Below are positions 59,582 to 64,000 of a stretch of 64,000 bases of DNA, one piece after another. Position 1 is the first letter of the stretch. Every line of letters starts with the position of its first letter. Under the pieces are notes generated by a model. It saw nothing but the letters and a program-made list of their open reading frames with translations, was not told the origin of the DNA and did not search any database. Source of the stretch: Anniella stebbinsi (taxonomy: Eukaryota > Chordata > Lepidosauria > Squamata > Anniellidae); contig JARDYH010000002.1 of NCBI GenBank assembly GCA_029215795.1, positions 58,381,001-58,445,000 on the forward strand, given 5' to 3'. The position numbers and the translations under genes are program-made.

Positions 59582-60744
59582 TAGTCCAAAATATATTGAC
59601 ATCAAAATGTAGAAGGGATCACTTAACATATGTGCAATTAGCGGCAATTTTTTCAAGCCTTTTTTTTAAAAATAATTCTTCGTTTTAAAAAAGAATTTAT
59701 TCCCTTTTCAGAAGCATTATCAAAATATTTAAATGCCCCTTCTAATCAAATCATTTAAAATGCAAAGACCAACTTCCACACGAACCTCTCTGGCTCTGAT
59801 GTTCTGCCTCAGAGGCCTTTGTGTATGTCTCTGGCCTTCACAATGAAGTGAGTCATGAACTATGACATATCTATGGCCGCAAATTATGGCAGCCATAAAA
59901 GGGAATGTCTCTTTGCAAGTCAGACCTGTGTGTCGCATCTTTACATTGTTTATTCACAAGAGTGACTTTTGGTAAAGATACACTGAATAAAATCAGAAAT
60001 GTGAGAAGTTCAAAAAGTTGCATGCAGGGATTAGCACTGATATGCATATTTTATTTGGGAATTGCATAGCTGAAACATTACACACAACACTTGCAAAGTG
60101 TTACTTTTGAGGTGTTCTAAATAAAATTATATCCCTGGCTCAAACCACAGCGTTACATAGCTGCATGAATGCTCTTAATAAATCAACTTTGTTCATTACA
60201 GTCTCGTGGTTTCAGTACAACTTTTTCCATTTTCTATATTGCTAATACATGCCACACATTTTTACTATCAGTATGCTTTCGGGGGAGTCCAGATATTATA
60301 CTGAGAAAGGTAATTGACTCCACATAACTTACACTTTCTTAAGAAATGAATTACCTCTAACTTGCATTCCTGAATGTTTTTAGTGAAAGGTGTTAAATTA
60401 GTAGATGCCAAGCTCTGAAAGGAGGAGATATACAGACTGCCAGAGTAATCATACTACTAGCAGCGCAGTGAATGTCCATAATTGCTCTCTACCAACTAGG
60501 CAGCCTAATTTAAAGCAGCAGGAAATTATATTTAGTTTTAAGTGCATACAGAACTTTCAGAGGTGAGAACAGTTAGCATAACACTAACCATCAATATCAT
60601 TTAGATGTATTTCAGTTAGGCTGCTAATGAATAACATAGCATCTTTAAAATGATTTAGTAAATATTTAGCAATTAGAAACACTAGTGTGACAAAGGAATA
60701 TGGGTGAAGAAGGAGATGTTTTGTTTTTAAAAGGCAGACATGAG

Positions 60745-60802
<58 letters not shown>
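60745..60802. repeat. (TA)n(TG)n(TA)n microsatellite
   Basis: A long TG array flanked by TA runs. A pyrimidine-rich CTTCT repeat follows at 60850-60882. Confidence 0.95.
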
Positions 60803-60879
60803 CGGACTGTTGAGCCTCCTGAACATAAACTGCATCCAGTCCACGTATGCCTTCTCTTCTCTCTCTTCTCTTCTCTTCT

Positions 60880-61210
60880 CTGTCTGTATTTGTTCGTATG
60901 TCCTTGAAGGACTCGAAAACTGTACATCTGATTGCTACAAAACTTTCAAGATTTGTTCTACCTCTATCTGGGATAGTTTTAGGCATAGTGAAAATTTCAA
61001 ACACCATCTTGAATTTTTTACAAGATGTACTGCTTCAAATCGATCAGTCCCATTTGATCAATTTTAACCAAACTTCGCATCATGATTCAGCACTGCAGCA
61101 AGCAGATTTTAATCATACAACTTTCATGATTTTAAGACATTATTTTTTAAAAAAACATGTTAAAAGTATGAAAAAAGGACAAACACGGTTTGAAGCCAGG
61201 GAAGATTAGT
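60880..61210. repeat. Possible retroelement end (GGACTCGAAAAC motif)
   Basis: TCTGTCTGTATTTGTTCGTA, then GGACTCGAAAACTGT and GATTGCTACAAAACTTTCAA, resembles a common element end that follows a TG array, comparable in layout to the inverse of 41800-41890. The family is not determined. Confidence 0.3.
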
Positions 61211-61994
61211 TAGGCCAAGTTATAGGCCTTCCCCCTGCCCTCTGCTGTGGAGCAGCTCCATCTAAGGGGGATGGAGTGGATGGACCTCTCCCTCTGGGGT
61301 TACAAGGGTGGACCATGGCAGGGGCCATGCCTAGGGGTGCCAGCAGGGGTGCCTTCACTCAGGTGGGGCAGGCACATTTTGTCCAACTCTGACAGTTATG
61401 TACGTTTGCTTGAAGTCTTCTCTATATCAACCTAAAGGCAATTCCTTTGACCTTTTTGCAACTGGTATCAACATTTATAGCATGCTTGCTCTCTAGACTG
61501 TGAAGATACAGCAGAGTGAATCTTCAGACTATAACCAGTGCAATTCCATCCTATTCTGAGGCGATAGCAAGCTTGTTATAAATCAGATAAATTCCTGGGA
61601 AGCATCCTTAAGTCCATATATGCTGTTATATCTGCATAATTTCTGCTGCGGTAATGTACGGGAATCTCAGGAGCTCTGTAGAGTTTATAATAATAATTAA
61701 AAAAAACCTCATCACAGAATACTCGAGGTCAGAGTGCAGATCCTCTGGAGTTTTGAAGGTACATTTCTCTTCAGAGATTATTCAAAGTGGCCCATAAGCA
61801 GCACTTCGGAAAATGGAGTCCACAGAATCTTAAAAACTTGGAGTGAGAGAGAAACATATTGTACTTCATAGAGTCTGGTGTATTTATAATTGAATTGCTG
61901 TAAATATTGCTGTAAATATAGGTTAAGTCCTCTATTCTACTCCCTAAATTTCATGATCACTGAGAAAGGGAACAATCCTTGCGTATGTATTTTA

Positions 61995-62056
61995 TCATAT
62001 TTTATATTTACTGCTGTTCCCCGCCTTGATCCAAATGGAGAGGTGGGCAAGAAATA
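61995..62056 (+). repeat. Retroelement 3' tail, sense
   Basis: GTTCCCCGCCTTGATCCAAA, then GGAGAGGTGGGCAAGAAATAC, leads into (ATT)n. It is the sense version of the fragment at 57893. Confidence 0.6.
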
Positions 62057-62075
62057 CATTTATTATTATTATTAA

Positions 62076-62128
<53 letters not shown>
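62057..62128. repeat. (ATT)n microsatellite
   Basis: More than 20 ATT units with one small interruption near 62074. It forms the tail of the preceding fragment. Confidence 0.95.
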
Positions 62129-62142
62129 GGTAAATACCTTAA

Positions 62143-62225
62143 CAATGCAATCCTATACATGTCTACTCAGAAGTATTTCCCACTGAGTACACTTCCATCT
62201 AAGTGGGCATAGGATTGCACATTGA
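62143..62225. repeat. 83-bp palindromic repeat (GCAATCCTATACATGTCTAC)
   Basis: TGCAATCCTAT and ATAGGATTGCA are inverted ends around TCTACTCAGAAGTATTTCCC and its partner. I recognise it as a common short palindrome in reptile genomes. Confidence 0.75.
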
Positions 62226-62834
62226 ACCACAAGCTGTTCTAATATTTAGCAATTCAGTTATTTCAAAGATATTATGGTGTGATACTCTGCTGTGCATCAT
62301 GAAAATGTTGTTTGAGAACAACAACAATGTCAAGTTTAGTTCCCCTCCAAACATTAACTACCACTCTGTAACGTTGAGTAGAGAAAAGGTAATTTGGCTA
62401 GAGTACAGAAACTTCAGTTTTGAAGTGGGATTTATATAAGGAAGAATGAAAAGAGCTTATATGCTTCAAGCTGTTCACATTTCTTTTTTTTTTTGAAGAA
62501 AGGGGATGAGAGGACTGGGGGTGAAAACAACAGAAATCTACCTAATATTAAATTCAGCAGTGCTTTAAAATTTTTTTAGCAAGTTGTATTAGCGTAAACC
62601 CCATATCAAGGATTTGAGTATTATTTATTTAGTTTGCATAGGCCTGTTTCTAATAATAATTCACTGTTAAAGTCTTGAAGAGCAAGAGCAATACATGAAG
62701 AGTGTTAATAGGTTGATTCATATGTGTGTTTTTTAGGGAATAAATACTGTTGTTGCTATTCTAATGCTCTATTGAAGATGCTTTTAATTAACTTACATCA
62801 CCCTCTATTGTTTTAAACTGCTGCTATGTTGATG

Positions 62835-64000
62835 TTCTTCTTTGTGGTCTCTGTGCATCACACATATGGGCTCGCGCCGGCGCCGAGCCTCTTTCGGGAA
62901 ACTTCGATAGCTAGCTTAGGTTTTAGGCGGGAAACCCCTCCCCCCACCATCGTATCGCGCATGCTCGGGGTTCCCGCCTACCTCAGTTCTTCTTCGACCG
63001 CTCCGCTATTAGCCTCGCGGGAGACTTCGTCCGACGAAAATCGTTTGTAGACCTGTTAGAATAAGATAATATAGTTAGCTTAGTGTACTAGTTTAATAAT
63101 AATAATATATAAAAAATAAAAATAAAAAAATTTAAAGATCTTAGTGTTAGGTTAGATTAGTTTCAGGCCGTTTGCCTGCTTCGGTTATGGCTCAGTCAGC
63201 CCTTTTCAAACATTGCTCTCAATGTAGAGCCAAATTAACGCTGACGGATGGCCATTTATTATGCCTATTATGTCTGGGAGAGAGTCATGTCGTAGACTCT
63301 TGCAGGCACTGCATGACGTTCTCTCGCCAAACCAGACGAAATAGGGCTGACAGACTCCGCAGCTTGCTCTGGAGTAGAGCCCTGTCGGCGGTAGACCGCC
63401 CTCGCTCGGAATCTATGGCGGCCCAAACTACCCGCCATCTCTCCTCTCATACAGAGTCGGTTTCCAGACACAGGGACCGCTCAACATCTGGGGAGCGCCT
63501 ACAAAACCGCTCTAACCCAGCATCGCATCGCTCCTCCCCGGTTTGGGAGGCAACGCAGGAGTTGGCTGAACCTCCTCAGGAGGGGTCCTCCTCCCAGCCA
63601 CCGGTACCTGCCACTAAAAAGACCAAAAAGCAGAAGGATAAATCCTCTAAATTGAGAAAACAACAGTCCTCACAGCCGAAGTCAAAGTCCTTGACCCCGG
63701 CACTTGCAAAGCGACCTTCGACATCGAAATCAAAATCTAAGTCGGCGACATCGACACCGAGGCCGACGCCGGCTACACCGCCCTTGGCTTCGTCGTTACC
63801 GGCGCAACTGTTTTCGACGCCACCACCTACATCGACATCACCAGTCCCGCCGGCCTCGGTACCGCAGGGCTCAAAACGCTCGACATCGACTATTAGGGCA
63901 AAGTCCCTACCGCCTCGTCCCCTTCTTCTTTCACAAGAGGAGGAGGACTTGGCCGACACGCTACCGATGGAGCCGATCGTCATCGACACCGATAGTCAGG
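62835..64000 (+). mobile_element. DIRS-like retrotransposon, left part (continues past window)
   Basis: The terminal repeat region (62835 to about 63050) shares TCTCTGTGCATCACACATAT with the relic at 16234. An AT-rich leader and a gag-like frame follow (63187 onward). DIRS elements use a tyrosine recombinase, not an integrase, and carry split or inverted terminal repeats. The recombinase and reverse transcriptase would lie beyond the window, so the assignment rests on the gag-like protein and terminal region. Confidence 0.65.
63187..64000 (+). CDS. DIRS-type gag-like protein, N-terminal part
   Basis: An ATG at 63187 opens a frame of 271 codons with no stop to the window edge. The N-terminus has Cys10, Cys13, His23, Cys26, Cys29, His34, Cys39 and Cys42, with the core DGHLLCLLCLGESH. 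This is the zinc-binding-like pattern I associate with gag of vertebrate DIRS elements, the source proposed for the LAP2-alpha-specific domain. RQTRRNRADRL follows. From about residue 130 the chain is very rich in Ser, Pro, Lys and Thr (SKSKSKSATSTPRPTPA), probably disordered, then an acidic stretch QEEEDLADTLPMEP. In family terms it would coat the element's RNA. The frame is undamaged and CpG-rich, suggesting a young copy. It could belong to a related tyrosine-recombinase family such as Ngaro. Confidence 0.65.
   Translation, partial: MAQSALFKHCSQCRAKLTLTDGHLLCLLCLGESHVVDSCRHCMTFSRQTRRNRADRLRSLLWSRALSAVDRPRSESMAAQTTRHLSSHTESVSRHRDRSTSGERLQNRSNPASHRSSPVWEATQELAEPPQEGSSSQPPVPATKKTKKQKDKSSKLRKQQSSQPKSKSLTPALAKRPSTSKSKSKSATSTPRPTPATPPLASSLPAQLFSTPPPTSTSPVPPASVPQGSKRSTSTIRAKSLPPRPLLLSQEEEDLADTLPMEPIVIDTDSQ

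Noticed and set aside
60745..60802. Long open frames of Val/Cys or His/Thr through TG arrays, also at 1072 and 53242
   Set aside because: These are simple dinucleotide repeats with no stop codons, not genes.

Overview
This window is vertebrate intronic DNA, most likely from a squamate reptile. It carries two coding exons of the FER non-receptor tyrosine kinase on the + strand, at 22836-22959 and 59401-59555. The exons join in phase inside the Arg codon of the HRD catalytic-loop motif, so everything between them is one intron of about 36.4 kb. The reptile assignment rests on repeat content: many short palindromic DNA transposons, tRNA-derived SINE copies, L2/CR1-like LINE tails, a Harbinger element with transposase and Myb-like genes, and a DIRS-type tyrosine-recombinase retrotransposon. 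The species cannot be named from this sequence.

Layout. 1-22835 is the intron before the first exon. It holds scattered MITE-like palindromes, a decayed DIRS terminal repeat (16234-16437), a mariner-like mini-element, an L2-like tail, a tRNA-derived SINE and a hAT-like element. 22960-59400 is the long intron. From left to right it contains a nested cluster (hAT-like element holding a LINE tail holding a MITE, 23154-24415), an antisense LINE with endonuclease and reverse transcriptase remnants (28022-31610), a near-complete Harbinger transposon (33108-38471), an antisense LINE relic (38808-39270), a SINE split by a MITE (40697-41010), a solo LTR with a visible 5-bp target duplication (45580-46720), more MITEs, and a TA-flanked 704-bp element inserted into another MITE (56618-57321). 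59556-64000 is the start of the next intron. It ends inside a DIRS-like element whose gag-like frame runs open off the window edge.

How the parts relate. Only FER is a host gene that I can support. The Harbinger element carries the expected pair: a Myb/SANT trihelix protein (DNA binding) and a DDE transposase (catalysis). Both frames are interrupted, but only lightly. Its terminal repeat resembles the ends of several palindromic MITEs here, which suggests a family once moved by such a transposase. Several insertions can be dated relative to each other because an undisturbed paralog of the target lies elsewhere in the window.

Limits. Everything was read by eye. Repeat boundaries are approximate unless a target-site duplication is stated, and family names come from memory of motif patterns, not from a search.
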